Part shown: piece after piece, positions 27,725 through 36,186 of the stretch | Layout: every line of letters begins with the position of its first letter | How positions within the stretch are numbered: the first letter of the stretch is position 1 | Assembly (NCBI GenBank): GCA_016928775.1 | Contig: JAFGKD010000033.1 | Coordinates: 124,001-188,000, forward strand | From: Candidatus Zhuqueibacterota bacterium | GTDB lineage: Bacteria > Zhuqueibacterota > Zhuqueibacteria > Residuimicrobiales > Krinioviventaceae | Reading direction: 5' to 3' | DNA length: 64,000 nucleotides | Position numbers and translations under genes: made by a program | The notes under the pieces: model-generated | Databases searched by the model: none | Seen by the model: only the letters and a program-made list of their open reading frames with translations | Told to the model about the DNA's origin: nothing

Positions 27725-27838
27725 GGTTTTTTTCTCAAAATTGGGCTTTTGTGTCAGAATACAAGTGAAAGACCATTTGTTCAACTTTACAATGATAAAA
27801 TTGTTTCAAAGCGAAACTTTGGTACGAAATAAAAACAA

Positions 27839-27926
27839 ACTATAGAAGCAAAATCAAATTTTCAAGCCTTTTCTTTTTCTCGGCTTTTGAGTGCAATTAC
27901 TATACCAGCAAAAGATATTTGATCAA
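27839..27926 (-). promoter_or_regulatory. Candidate promoter region of the giant-protein operon
   Basis: Two possible promoters lie in the gap 27725-27973. The better one has TTGATC (27926-27921), a 16-base spacer and an extended -10 TGGTATAGT, with TATAGT at 27904-27899. A second has TTGAAA (27865-27860), 15 bases and TATAGT (27844-27839). Nothing else is evident in the gap. Confidence 0.4.
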
Positions 27927-27973
27927 AACAAACTCTTCTCGGTGCATGAATCTGAAAACTGTCACATGGAAAT

Positions 27974-29107
27974 TTAATTCAAGACGGCGCGCAGGAGGAT
28001 AAGGAGGCCCCGACCATCATTTTGCATCAATTTTAGTTTCTTTTTTGCTTTTTCATAAGCTGGATTGATATCGACCGCTTTTTCGAATTCGCCTGTCGCT
28101 TTGCTAAAACACTGCCAGCCTTTGAGCAAATAAGCGACCCCCAAACTGTGTCGCAGGTCAGCATAATTGGGATTTTCCGACAACACAGTTTCAATGGTTT
28201 CGATATAATAGTCAAGTGTTTGACAATTATCATCCAATTGCCCGAACATAAATTTGAGATAAAACTCGCTATCAAACAACTGCGCACGAATATCCGACTT
28301 GCGTGCGCGATCAAAATATTCAAGTGCCTCAGCGGCTCCATTAATCTCTTTTAGCTTTTCAATGCCGGCTTCCATGAATTCAGCATCAAGATCAGGAGTG
28401 ATCCGAAGTGCCTTGAAAAAATTCTTCTCTGCCTCGCGCAACCTCTCGATCGGCGGTGGCAGTTCAGCGTGCACAGGAAATTCAATTGTACTCTCGACCA
28501 ATCCATAGCCTAATGAAAAATAGGCATCCCAGTAGTTTTCATTTAGAGCAATTGCTTTCTCAAACTGTTTTCGCGCCATAACAAAGCGTTCCTGACGCCA
28601 CAAGGTTTTTCCGAGCTGCAGATGCAAATCCGGGTAATTGGGGTATCGTTCGATCGCCGAAGTGAGCTGCAAATAAGCGGAATTATAATCACCTTTGTTA
28701 AAATAGGCTTTTGCCAGATCAACGTCGGAATTGGCTTGCTCCCCGCCGATCGTTTGCGCTAATTCAAATTGCGCAATCGCTTCATCATAAAAGCCTCGCT
28801 CGAAAAAAAGCTGACCAAGATGCGTAATCGAGGGTAAATGGTTCGAATTTCTCACTTTTTCAGCCATGTGAAACAACAATTCAATATCCGTTTTCACCAG
28901 GTCGTGATACTGTCTCACTTGCCTTTCGAGTCGCGAATGTGATTCTATAGTTTTGATTGGGAAACTACGCTTTTTGACCAAAAACCCGCCATCAAAAATG
29001 ATGACGCTGGCACATTGTTTCTCTTCGACAAAACTTGTTTGAATATGCAGGCTGCGTGTTGAAACCGCAATATCACTGTTTATGCCGACATCCAAACTCA
29101 TGCACAA
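27974..29107 (-). CDS. TPR-repeat protein
   Basis: A protein of 377 residues without signal peptide, hence probably cytoplasmic. The first 60 residues (DVGINSDIAVSTRSLHIQTSF, IIFDGGFLVKKRSFPI) are beta-rich and unassigned. After a helical linker, TPR units start near residue 92 (THLGQLFFERGFYDEAIAQFELA) and continue to the end (GVAYLLKGWQCFSKATGEFEKAVDINPAY), seven or eight in all. The N-terminal piece resembles a beta domain found ahead of TPRs in FCB proteins, but I cannot name it. It starts four bases after the aminotransferase gene and closes the rsmD-coaD operon. Confidence 0.8.
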   Translation of the reverse strand: MCMSLDVGINSDIAVSTRSLHIQTSFVEEKQCASVIIFDGGFLVKKRSFPIKTIESHSRLERQVRQYHDLVKTDIELLFHMAEKVRNSNHLPSITHLGQLFFERGFYDEAIAQFELAQTIGGEQANSDVDLAKAYFNKGDYNSAYLQLTSAIERYPNYPDLHLQLGKTLWRQERFVMARKQFEKAIALNENYWDAYFSLGYGLVESTIEFPVHAELPPPIERLREAEKNFFKALRITPDLDAEFMEAGIEKLKEINGAAEALEYFDRARKSDIRAQLFDSEFYLKFMFGQLDDNCQTLDYYIETIETVLSENPNYADLRHSLGVAYLLKGWQCFSKATGEFEKAVDINPAYEKAKKKLKLMQNDGRGLLILLRAVLN

Positions 29108-29111
29108 ACTC

Positions 29112-30296
29112 CTAAGGGGCTAGAGATTTTAATCCAGATTCAATTCGGTCAAAGGCGATTTTTAAAACGTCCAAAGATGTGGCGAACGAAAGCCTGACAT
29201 GCGTATCCATGCCAAAAGCTTGTCCGGGTACTAATCCAACACCAAATTGTTCCAACAAATAATAGCAAAGCTCTAACGACGATTTTATACCCATATTTTT
29301 GTTATAATACAGCGAAAGATCGGGAAACGCGTAAAATGCGCCACGCGGAAAAACACACCCTGTTTTTTTTATCGTCGACAGACGTTGCATCACGTAATCC
29401 CGACGCTGCTGAAAAGCTGCGACCATTTCCCGGTGAAACGATTGATCGCCACGATATGCTTCCAGCGCGGCGACTTGAGAGATGGTTGTTGGATGAGTGG
29501 TGCTATGCCCCTGATATTTTTTAACAGCTGAAACAATTTGCGAATTGGCCGCTAAAAAACCGATTCTCCAGCCAGTCATAGCAAAACTCTTGGACACACC
29601 ATTTACGTAAATGAGCTGATCGCGAACATCAGCAAAATATGTCATGCTTGAATATTCGAGCGCATCAAAAATAATTTTATCATAGATTTCGTCGGAAATG
29701 ACATAGATACCATTCCTTTTGATAACACGGGCGATTGCTTCGAGTTCCGGTTTCGAATAGACGACGCCGGACGGATTACAGGGCGAATTCAGAATGATGG
29801 CTTTCGTTTTGGCCGTTATCGCCTGATCAATTTGTTCGGCGGTTATTTTAAGATCCATCGTCTGTGGTGTTATCGTCTTTACGACGCCACCGGCCAATTC
29901 AATTTGCGCCGGATAGCTGACCCAGTAGGGAATCGGCACAATGATCTCATCTCCCGGATCGCAGATAGCTATGATGCTCTGGTAGATAGCATGCTTTGCT
30001 CCGGAGGTCACGACAATATTTTCTGGTGAATAGATCACGCTGTATTCATTATTGATCCAGTTCGATATCGCCTGGCGCAGCTCATATATGCCGCTCACGG
30101 CAGTGTATTTGGTATTGCCTTTTTGGATTGCGTGCGTAGCCGCCTGTTGAATGGCGTATGGCGTTGCAAAATCTGGTTCACCGGCGCCAAGAGAGATGAC
30201 GTCTTTCCCTTCTCGCTTCATGCTCTCCAATAAGGAGGTCAGGGCGACTGTTTGAGATTCAGTCAATTGCGATATTCTGGATGACAACGTGCGCAT
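29112..30296 (-). CDS. Pyridoxal-phosphate aminotransferase, aspartate aminotransferase family
   Basis: A class I/II aminotransferase of 394 residues, normal for the family, probably aspartate:2-oxoglutarate or a related transaminase. The PLP lysine is in YVNGVSKSFAMTGWRIG. Other conserved stretches are LGAGEPDFATP, TSGAKHAIYQ, NSPCNPSG, ISDEIYDKI and the C-terminal VRLSFATS, whose Arg binds the substrate carboxylate. Related enzymes act on several amino acids, so the precise substrate is not settled by sequence. It lies 18 bases after coaD in the same operon. Confidence 0.92.
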   Translation of the reverse strand: MRTLSSRISQLTESQTVALTSLLESMKREGKDVISLGAGEPDFATPYAIQQAATHAIQKGNTKYTAVSGIYELRQAISNWINNEYSVIYSPENIVVTSGAKHAIYQSIIAICDPGDEIIVPIPYWVSYPAQIELAGGVVKTITPQTMDLKITAEQIDQAITAKTKAIILNSPCNPSGVVYSKPELEAIARVIKRNGIYVISDEIYDKIIFDALEYSSMTYFADVRDQLIYVNGVSKSFAMTGWRIGFLAANSQIVSAVKKYQGHSTTHPTTISQVAALEAYRGDQSFHREMVAAFQQRRDYVMQRLSTIKKTGCVFPRGAFYAFPDLSLYYNKNMGIKSSLELCYYLLEQFGVGLVPGQAFGMDTHVRLSFATSLDVLKIAFDRIESGLKSLAP

Positions 30297-30313
30297 AAGA
30301 GGGCCGAAAGCGA

Positions 30314-30790
30314 TTACTTTATCTTTTTCCGCAATTGTTGAACAACATAGTCAGGCACAAAACATTTGATATTGCCGCCAAACATGGCGAGTTCCTTGAC
30401 GATGCTCGAATTCAGGTAGGAGTAGCTCTCATGCGGCATTAAAAAAACAGTGATGAGTTGTTCACTCAGTTTTCGATTCACCAGCGCCATTTGCAGTTCA
30501 AATTCAAAATCAGAAATGGCTCGCAAACCTCGGATGACAGCATGCGCGTTCCGCTTCTTGGCATAGTCAACTAACAAACCTTCGATCTGGTCAATCTCAA
30601 CCTGGGGATAATTCCGCATGACATGCACGATCATGTCCATTCGTTCTTCGGCGGTAAAAAGTGGCTTTTTCTGTGGATTTGTAGCGACAGCAACAATCAC
30701 TTTGTCAAAAAGGGCTGTTGCGCGCTGAATAATGTCAATATGACCGTTGGTTATCGGATCAAATGTCCCCGGATAAATTGCTATTTTCAT
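30314..30790 (-). CDS. coaD: Phosphopantetheine adenylyltransferase
   Basis: It catalyses the penultimate step of coenzyme A synthesis, 4'-phosphopantetheine plus ATP to dephospho-CoA. The 158 residues show the nucleotidyltransferase start YPGTFDPITNGHIDII (TxGH motif), then VIRGLRAISDFEFE and the SYLNSSIVKELA helix. Length is typical. Its start overlaps the end of rsmD by 32 bases, and the rsmD-coaD pairing is common in bacteria. Confidence 0.97.
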   Translation of the reverse strand: MKIAIYPGTFDPITNGHIDIIQRATALFDKVIVAVATNPQKKPLFTAEERMDMIVHVMRNYPQVEIDQIEGLLVDYAKKRNAHAVIRGLRAISDFEFELQMALVNRKLSEQLITVFLMPHESYSYLNSSIVKELAMFGGNIKCFVPDYVVQQLRKKIK

Positions 30791-31316
30791 AATTCTCTTT
30801 GTAGAAAGTGATTAAAGTGTCGCCGATCTTTTTTTGTCGTGTCACAACGAGACCCACAAACGTGGGAGCGTTCTGACGCGAGCTCGATTCATAGATCATC
30901 AATCCCTCATTGTGCAATAACCTGTTTTGTACGACAAGAGACATAATGACATCAAAACGCTGATAATCATAAGGGGGGTCACAAAAAATAAAATCAAACC
31001 TGCACTTGCTTTTTTTTAAAAACGATTCGGCACTATTTTTCAAAACAGTTGCCCGGGTGTGAACCTTCAGGAGATTTTTGCTTATCAGATTGACAGCATC
31101 TTTTGAGCTGTCAACAAACAAAACCTCTTCAGCCCCTCTGCTCAGAGCTTCAATGCCAAGGGCTCCGGTTCCTGCGAACAAATCAAGCACTGCTGACCCG
31201 CTCGTCTGAATGCATGAAAATATATATTCTCGCACCCGGTCTGAGGTGGGACGAATCCGTATAGATTTTGGAGTATATAAGCGAGCGCCCTTGAAGGCTC
31301 CAGCAATAATTCTCAT
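30759..31316 (-). CDS. rsmD: 16S rRNA (guanine(966)-N2)-methyltransferase
   Basis: It methylates G966 of 16S rRNA. The 185 residues begin MRIIAGAFKGARLYTP, the usual RsmD start. The SAM-binding motif is LDLFAGTGALGIEALSRGA and the catalytic motif is DPPYDY in FDFIFCDPPYD. It overlaps coaD by 32 bases and lies 21 bases after the PilO-like gene. Confidence 0.95.
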   Translation of the reverse strand: MRIIAGAFKGARLYTPKSIRIRPTSDRVREYIFSCIQTSGSAVLDLFAGTGALGIEALSRGAEEVLFVDSSKDAVNLISKNLLKVHTRATVLKNSAESFLKKSKCRFDFIFCDPPYDYQRFDVIMSLVVQNRLLHNEGLMIYESSSRQNAPTFVGLVVTRQKKIGDTLITFYKENYENSNLSGDI

Positions 31317-31337
31317 TTCTGAAAAAGAAATGGAAAA

Positions 31338-32225
31338 TTAGATATAAAAGCGTAATACAAACGTATAGCGTCCAGCAGATGCCGGCATCAATATAAGCTT
31401 TGAAACACTCACTTTCATGTTTGTTTGTGACAGCTTGTCGATGAAAACCCGACAATTGTCAAAAGCGCCTTCGATTTTCATGAAAACAAATTTTTGCTCA
31501 TCAGTTGATCCGTCGATACTCAAAGATGTAACCGCCGTATTCGCCGTGCGTGCCGTTTCTTCAAGCAGCTTTTTGATCTCGTCGCGTGTCCACCCATTAC
31601 CGACAGCTGTGACAGTTGGCGTAAAAGTGCCGGAGAGCAGCGCGGTCAAGCCATTCACTGGAGCTGAGGATGTCAACTTTGTCAGAGCCGGCAAAGATTG
31701 CTGAATCGTCCTATAGATAGCTTTGGCATCTTCAAGTGAATTGGCTTCGACCTCGGTGGAAAAAGATCCCTCATCAAGGAAAAAAGCAGTAACCCGCTGT
31801 CCAGAAGTCAGGCTATTCTGTATAGTTTGCATGATCAAAGATGCGACCGCTAAACTCGATTGGTCAGTCAGGTCAGTTATTTCAGCGCTCACCTCGGTCT
31901 CCGCTGTTGGCGTCTCTTCCGCTACCGGTACGGTTGCGGTGGTATCTTTGGCACTATCAGACATGGCAACCGGCGGTTCCGATTCAGAGACCACAGCACC
32001 TTCCCGGGGTTTAAAAAAGCTGAAATAAATCACAACAACCGCCAACACGACAAGTGCTATGATGAATAAAGCGGTTCGGCTATTTTGGACCGGTCGCTTT
32101 TCTTCATATCCTGTTTCTTTCGGCATCGACTCGGCATCCGACGTTACATCCTCGGAAGAGACAGGTGCAAATGCTGTGGGTTCAGCATGTCGTTCATCGT
32201 CACGTTTGTCTTTTAATAAATTCAT
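31338..32225 (-). CDS. PilO-like membrane-anchored pilus or secretion assembly protein (tentative)
   Basis: A protein of 295 residues. A polar N terminus of about 50 residues is followed by one membrane helix (TALFIIALVVLAVVVIYFSFF), a threonine/alanine/glutamate-rich linker (80-115) and a periplasmic part. This holds two similar alpha-beta halves (LIMQTIQNSL...VTAFFLDEGSF and DEIKKLLEETA...VTSLSIDG), then a last domain ending FVLRFYI. One helix plus ferredoxin-like periplasmic halves is the layout of PilN/PilO or GspL/GspM. The assignment rests mainly on position after the PilM-like gene. Sequence similarity is too low for certainty. Confidence 0.5.
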   Translation of the reverse strand: MNLLKDKRDDERHAEPTAFAPVSSEDVTSDAESMPKETGYEEKRPVQNSRTALFIIALVVLAVVVIYFSFFKPREGAVVSESEPPVAMSDSAKDTTATVPVAEETPTAETEVSAEITDLTDQSSLAVASLIMQTIQNSLTSGQRVTAFFLDEGSFSTEVEANSLEDAKAIYRTIQQSLPALTKLTSSAPVNGLTALLSGTFTPTVTAVGNGWTRDEIKKLLEETARTANTAVTSLSIDGSTDEQKFVFMKIEGAFDNCRVFIDKLSQTNMKVSVSKLILMPASAGRYTFVLRFYI

Positions 32226-32243
32226 ATCATCCCCACCTTGTTA

Positions 32244-33194
32244 TCACAAAATCATTCCAAGACAAGAAATAAATTGTTCACCATGATCGTCGATGAGCTT
32301 TTGAGATTCGATATTAAGCTGCTTATGAACATCACGAAAAGGGTCCACCCGTTGCAGTGTCACATCGGGCCGAATTTTTTGAAACTCGTCTAAAATAAAC
32401 TTATCAGGTATTTCTCCTCCCAAAAATACCCGTCCTACTTCGACAGCTCGAAGATTTTCCTCTACATTCTCGGTCAGCTTTTGCAGTTCGTTATTTATCA
32501 GCAGCACCAACTCGTCGATTGGCAGGGAATCAAATTTTTTGCCGTCGATTGTTGTGGGCAATTCTTTGGAAATTGCATAATGCCCGTCCAACAGGCAGGT
32601 GATATTAACGCCGGCGGGAGCAAATTCAATCAGCGCCGTTGCGCCGCTCAAGTGATCCGCGTGAGCCGCGTTCAAAGCACGAATTGACGCAAACAGATCA
32701 AGATCAAGCATATTAATCGCCAAACGCGATTTTTGAAAAATTTCCCGCACAAAAATGATGATCGCTTTCCGAAGTGCGGCAAATACGACAATGTCCTTTT
32801 TTGAATCATAGTAGGTGTTATGAACAAAATCAACATTGTACTCATCTCGCGGCGCGACAAGCAGTTGCTCCAATTCCCATTCGATATGCTTTCGCACGTC
32901 TGAATCTGCTAATCCTTTATCAACAGCAAAATGCTTTTTTAGCGCCAGGCGTCTGTCAATGCAAACGTTCGCACCCGAGATTGCTTTGCTAAAGTTGTCC
33001 AAACTCGAATCGATCAATTTTGATATTTGGGGAATATACTCCTGATCTCCTATTATGGTAAAATCAAAACTTTTTGGCAACGCGACCTGAACAAGACTCG
33101 TGACATTGATCTTGCCGTTCCATTCCTCGGCTTCAACAAAAAAGAGTTTGTCATGACCGATGCTGATCCCAAGTTTTACTATTTCCTTCACCAT
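32244..33194 (-). CDS. PilM-like cytoplasmic ATPase-fold protein
   Basis: A protein of 316 residues without signal peptide or membrane helix. The N terminus KLGISIGHDKLFFVEAEEW and the later phosphate-loop-like LIEFAPAGVNITCLLDGHYAIS resemble the actin-fold PilM/GspL-cyto family, which links type IV pilus or secretion machinery to PilN and PilO. The C-terminal GRVFLGGEIPDKFILDEF fits the same fold. The RBS GAGGGGA is strong. It is followed at 18 bases by a single-helix protein and preceded by a pseudopilin-like gene, which supports the reading. Homology is remote. Confidence 0.6.
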   Translation of the reverse strand: MVKEIVKLGISIGHDKLFFVEAEEWNGKINVTSLVQVALPKSFDFTIIGDQEYIPQISKLIDSSLDNFSKAISGANVCIDRRLALKKHFAVDKGLADSDVRKHIEWELEQLLVAPRDEYNVDFVHNTYYDSKKDIVVFAALRKAIIIFVREIFQKSRLAINMLDLDLFASIRALNAAHADHLSGATALIEFAPAGVNITCLLDGHYAISKELPTTIDGKKFDSLPIDELVLLINNELQKLTENVEENLRAVEVGRVFLGGEIPDKFILDEFQKIRPDVTLQRVDPFRDVHKQLNIESQKLIDDHGEQFISCLGMIL

Positions 33195-33222
33195 AAGAGT
33201 CCCCTCAAAAGTTCACGGTTTC

Positions 33223-33233
33223 ATTATATTATA
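33223..33233 (-). promoter_or_regulatory. Possible -10 elements ahead of the PilM-like gene
   Basis: Two overlapping TATAAT hexamers occur on the minus strand (33228-33223 and 33233-33228), about 30 bases before the start codon. No good -35 is present at the right distance, so this is a weak candidate. Confidence 0.35.
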
Positions 33234-33272
33234 ATGGTTTTAAACAAGAATTTAGTTCATAAATTTTTATAT

Positions 33273-34034
33273 TTACCAGCTCTTTTCGCCGTTTTCCAAC
33301 GCGCCATGGTTCTCAATTCGCAAGCCACCGAGGAAACTCTTTTGAAAATCTTCTTTGAGTTTTTCCTGATCCGTTGAATCCAGTGGACAATAGATGCTGA
33401 TCATCTTGGGTGTCGTGTCATTATCAACGGTGATAAGATAATCTTTATCAACGGTTGGACATCGGTATATATTGTTGAGCGTCATGAAAGCCATGGTATC
33501 GATTTTTGCAGCATATTCCGGCCATGCCCGCAACGAATCGAGGACAAAAGCTTCGGTTGTATCCAAATCGACATCATTGGCAAAAGCCAACATAGAATCA
33601 ACGAGGGCGCTAATCGCCATATCGAACATGATCGTAGTGACAGAATCAGGACCTGCGCCAAAGATAGAGTCCGCTGTGACCGTCACTGTATCATCCAGTT
33701 GCTTGAATGACTTTATAATTTGTGTGCCCAGTATGCTGTCGAGACCGGTGAAACGGTGCAATTTTTTCCCGGTTGTGTCGGAGATGATAAAATCTATGAC
33801 CTTTTCGAGCGTGTCATTATAGAGAAATTTGTCTTCCATGTATGTTACTTCAGCAAAATAGATATGCCACAAGTTGTCGCGGCATTTTTCCTGATTTTGT
33901 TCCTCCTCTTTCCATAACTTGTTGGGGTAGGTCAAGGAAAAGACAAGAGCTGCGGCAAGGATAACAGCAACGATTTCCAGAAGAATGGAACCCTTTGCCT
34001 TGAAGTTCTTTTTTTTCGGACTGTTCTCTGACAT
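33273..34034 (-). CDS. Pseudopilin-like single-helix secreted protein
   Basis: A protein of 253 residues. Basic residues lead into KGSILLEIVAVILAAALVF, then a hydrophilic extracytoplasmic domain. This matches the prepilin pattern of a Gly before the cleavage point and Glu at +5 (G-S-I-L-L-E), with Ser rather than Phe at +1. The N-terminal helix continues with YPNKLWKEEEQNQ. The globular part has RCPTVDKDYLITVDNDTTPKMISIYCPLDST, similar to endings of large FCB-group pseudopilins. It lies 30 bases after a ComEA-like gene and upstream of PilM/PilO-like genes. It may be a minor pilin of a transformation or secretion pilus. Confidence 0.6.
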   Translation of the reverse strand: MSENSPKKKNFKAKGSILLEIVAVILAAALVFSLTYPNKLWKEEEQNQEKCRDNLWHIYFAEVTYMEDKFLYNDTLEKVIDFIISDTTGKKLHRFTGLDSILGTQIIKSFKQLDDTVTVTADSIFGAGPDSVTTIMFDMAISALVDSMLAFANDVDLDTTEAFVLDSLRAWPEYAAKIDTMAFMTLNNIYRCPTVDKDYLITVDNDTTPKMISIYCPLDSTDQEKLKEDFQKSFLGGLRIENHGALENGEKSW

Positions 34035-34064
34035 CTTTCCTCCTCAAAGAATACGATAATTTGG

Positions 34065-34499
34065 TTATTCGACAGTTATATAGTCTTTAATTTTTTCAAA
34101 TGTTTTCGGGCCAATATTTTTGACTTTTTGAATATCCTGAATCGTTTTAAAAGGTCCATTATCTTGACGGAAACTTGTTATTTTCTCGGCGATCACCGGT
34201 CCAATTCCCGGCAGAATTTCCAGTTCCTCGCGTGTTGCTTTATTAATGTCTATTTTCTCTGTTAGTGTTTTTTTCGTTATATTGCTCTCAGTCTCAGCAG
34301 CAATCCTGTTTTTGTCTCCGTCATCCAGGCGCTGCGATTTTTTTTCAAAATCAGCCAATATTCTTTGTCGTTCCCTCTCCCATGTTTCATCCGGTTTTTT
34401 ATCAAGACTGTTGCGAACTATTTTCAGGCAAAATCCAACAATAAATGTTATCACCAAAAAGAGCAGAAAACGCTGCTCTTGTTTAGTAAAAATGGACAT
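34065..34499 (-). CDS. ComEA-like membrane-anchored helix-hairpin-helix protein
   Basis: A protein of 144 residues with one N-terminal membrane helix (RFLLFLVITFIVGFCLKIV), a charged linker, and two helix-hairpin-helix motifs at the C terminus. These read DINKATREELEILPGIGPVIAEKI and TIQDIQKVKNIGPKTFEKIKDYI, the standard ComEA domain that binds incoming double-stranded DNA in the periplasm during transformation. It begins just after the dnaJ stop codon. Together with dprA and the pseudopilin it suggests natural competence. Confidence 0.85.
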   Translation of the reverse strand: MSIFTKQEQRFLLFLVITFIVGFCLKIVRNSLDKKPDETWERERQRILADFEKKSQRLDDGDKNRIAAETESNITKKTLTEKIDINKATREELEILPGIGPVIAEKITSFRQDNGPFKTIQDIQKVKNIGPKTFEKIKDYITVE

Positions 34500-34500
34500 A

Positions 34501-35616
34501 TTACAAAATGGCTTCCTTCATACGTTCGAAAAAGCCCTTGTCTTCGTTTTTTGGATGGATGCTGTCGAACTTGGACAGTTCTTTAAGTAATGTTTTTTCT
34601 TTGTTGCCGAGTTTTGCTGGAGTCCATACATGCACTTTGATCAGCTCATCGCCCCTTTTATAGGAATTTAAATGAGGGATGCCTTTGCCTTTCATTCGCA
34701 AAATTTTGCCGCTTTGGGTGCCGGCGGGTATGGAGATCATGGCCTTGCCATCCAATGTAGGGACCTCGACATCTTCGCCAAGAGCGACTTGCGGGAATGA
34801 CAAACGCAGATGATAAACAATATCATCGCCATGACGTTCGAACTCGGCGTGCTTTTTCTCTTCAATAATAATGATAACATCGCCTTGCGGACCGCCTCTT
34901 GGTCCGACATTGCCCTCACCTCGAATTGTCAAATACTGCCCCTCAGCAATGCCGGCTGGAACATCAACTTCGAGAAAAGCCTCGCCACGCACTCGCCCTT
35001 CACCGTAGCAGGTGGGACAGGGTTTATCAATTATTTGTCCCTCACCACCGCAGCGTTGGCATGTTTGGCTTACCGTAAAAAAGCCTTGTCGATATGCGAC
35101 TTCTCCTTGTCCGTGGCAAGATGGGCAAGTGACTTTGGTTGTGCCAGGGCTTTTGCCAGTGCCATCGCATGTTTTGCAAATGACCTGTTTTTTTAATTTG
35201 ATTTTTTTCTTGACACCGTTGGCAATGTCGTTCAAAGTTAACTGGAGACGAATTTGTAGATCCGCACCTCTACGCTGTGGGGAGCGACGGGGACCGGAGC
35301 TTCCCATACCAAAAATATCACCAAAACCGCCGCCAAACACCTCCCGAAAAATATCAAAAGGATCGCTAAAGCCGCCAAAACCGCCCGCGGTTGTGCGCGT
35401 ACCAGCGCGACCAAAACGATCATAGTGCGCCCGTTTTTGCGGATCGGACAATACAGCGTATGCTTCACCGATTTGCTTGAATTTTTCTTCTGCTTCTTTA
35501 TTGTCGGGATTCCGGTCGGGATGATATTGCATAGCTAACTGCCGATACGCTTTTTTGATTTCGTTTTGATCGGCATCCCGTCCAATCCCTAAAATAGTGT
35601 AATAGTCTTCCGCCAT
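34501..35616 (-). CDS. dnaJ: Chaperone protein DnaJ
   Basis: The DnaK co-chaperone that delivers substrates and stimulates ATP hydrolysis. The 371 residues include the J domain with HPD in [13 protein letters not shown], a G/F-rich stretch ([20 protein letters not shown]), and four CxxCxGxG zinc repeats ([32 protein letters not shown]). The substrate-binding C-terminal domains end with a helical tail. It follows grpE by 35 bases. No dnaK is found in the window. Confidence 0.98.
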   Translation of the reverse strand: MAEDYYTILGIGRDADQNEIKKAYRQLAMQYHPDRNPDNKEAEEKFKQIGEAYAVLSDPQKRAHYDRFGRAGTRTTAGGFGGFSDPFDIFREVFGGGFGDIFGMGSSGPRRSPQRRGADLQIRLQLTLNDIANGVKKKIKLKKQVICKTCDGTGKSPGTTKVTCPSCHGQGEVAYRQGFFTVSQTCQRCGGEGQIIDKPCPTCYGEGRVRGEAFLEVDVPAGIAEGQYLTIRGEGNVGPRGGPQGDVIIIIEEKKHAEFERHGDDIVYHLRLSFPQVALGEDVEVPTLDGKAMISIPAGTQSGKILRMKGKGIPHLNSYKRGDELIKVHVWTPAKLGNKEKTLLKELSKFDSIHPKNEDKGFFERMKEAIL

Positions 35617-35651
35617 GTGCTTTTTTTTAGTTGAACATCCTCTATCTGGTT

Positions 35652-36170
35652 CTACTTGCTGACGATAACTTTTGCGTGACGAATCACCTTGTCTCTGAAC
35701 TCATAACCTTTCAAATGTTGTTCAACAACCGTGTCAGGTTCCACATCATCCAGTTGCACCTGCAGCAAGGCATCGTGCTTTTCGGGATCGAACGGTTTGT
35801 TTATCGTATCAAGCTCTACCAGGCCATAATCATCTAAAATTCTTTGAAAATTTTTCAAAATGAGAACAACGCCTTTATGCAACGTCTCAAAATCCTGGTC
35901 ACTTTCCACCGCTGCAAATCGTTCAAGATCATCCAATATCGGCAGAATTGAGGCGATGAGATCAGCGCTCGCTCGGTCAATCCATTCTGCTCTTTCGTTG
36001 TTCACTCTTTTGCGATAATTGTCGAACTCGGCTGCCGTTCGCAGCAGCTTTTCCTGCAATTCGTTTTTTTCAGCGATCGCTTGTTCGAGCTCTTTTTTAT
36101 AATTTCTTCTCTTTGTCCTTGTCGTACTTGAGATATCGTTTGCCTTTTGAGTTTCTGTCTCTTTTTCCAT
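35652..36170 (-). CDS. grpE: Nucleotide exchange factor GrpE
   Basis: It releases ADP from DnaK. The 172 residues have a long N-terminal coiled coil ([19 protein letters not shown]), then [17 protein letters not shown] and the beta-wing [19 protein letters not shown], all standard. The C terminus ([18 protein letters not shown]) is complete. It lies 16 bases after hrcA and before dnaJ. Confidence 0.97.
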   Translation of the reverse strand: MEKETETQKANDISSTTRTKRRNYKKELEQAIAEKNELQEKLLRTAAEFDNYRKRVNNERAEWIDRASADLIASILPILDDLERFAAVESDQDFETLHKGVVLILKNFQRILDDYGLVELDTINKPFDPEKHDALLQVQLDDVEPDTVVEQHLKGYEFRDKVIRHAKVIVSK

Positions 36171-36186
36171 TATTGTTCCGGATCAC

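Noticed and set aside
27280..27973. CIRCE or other operator ahead of the giant-protein operon
   Set aside because: Only loose promoter-like hexamers are visible; no inverted repeat convincing enough to report.
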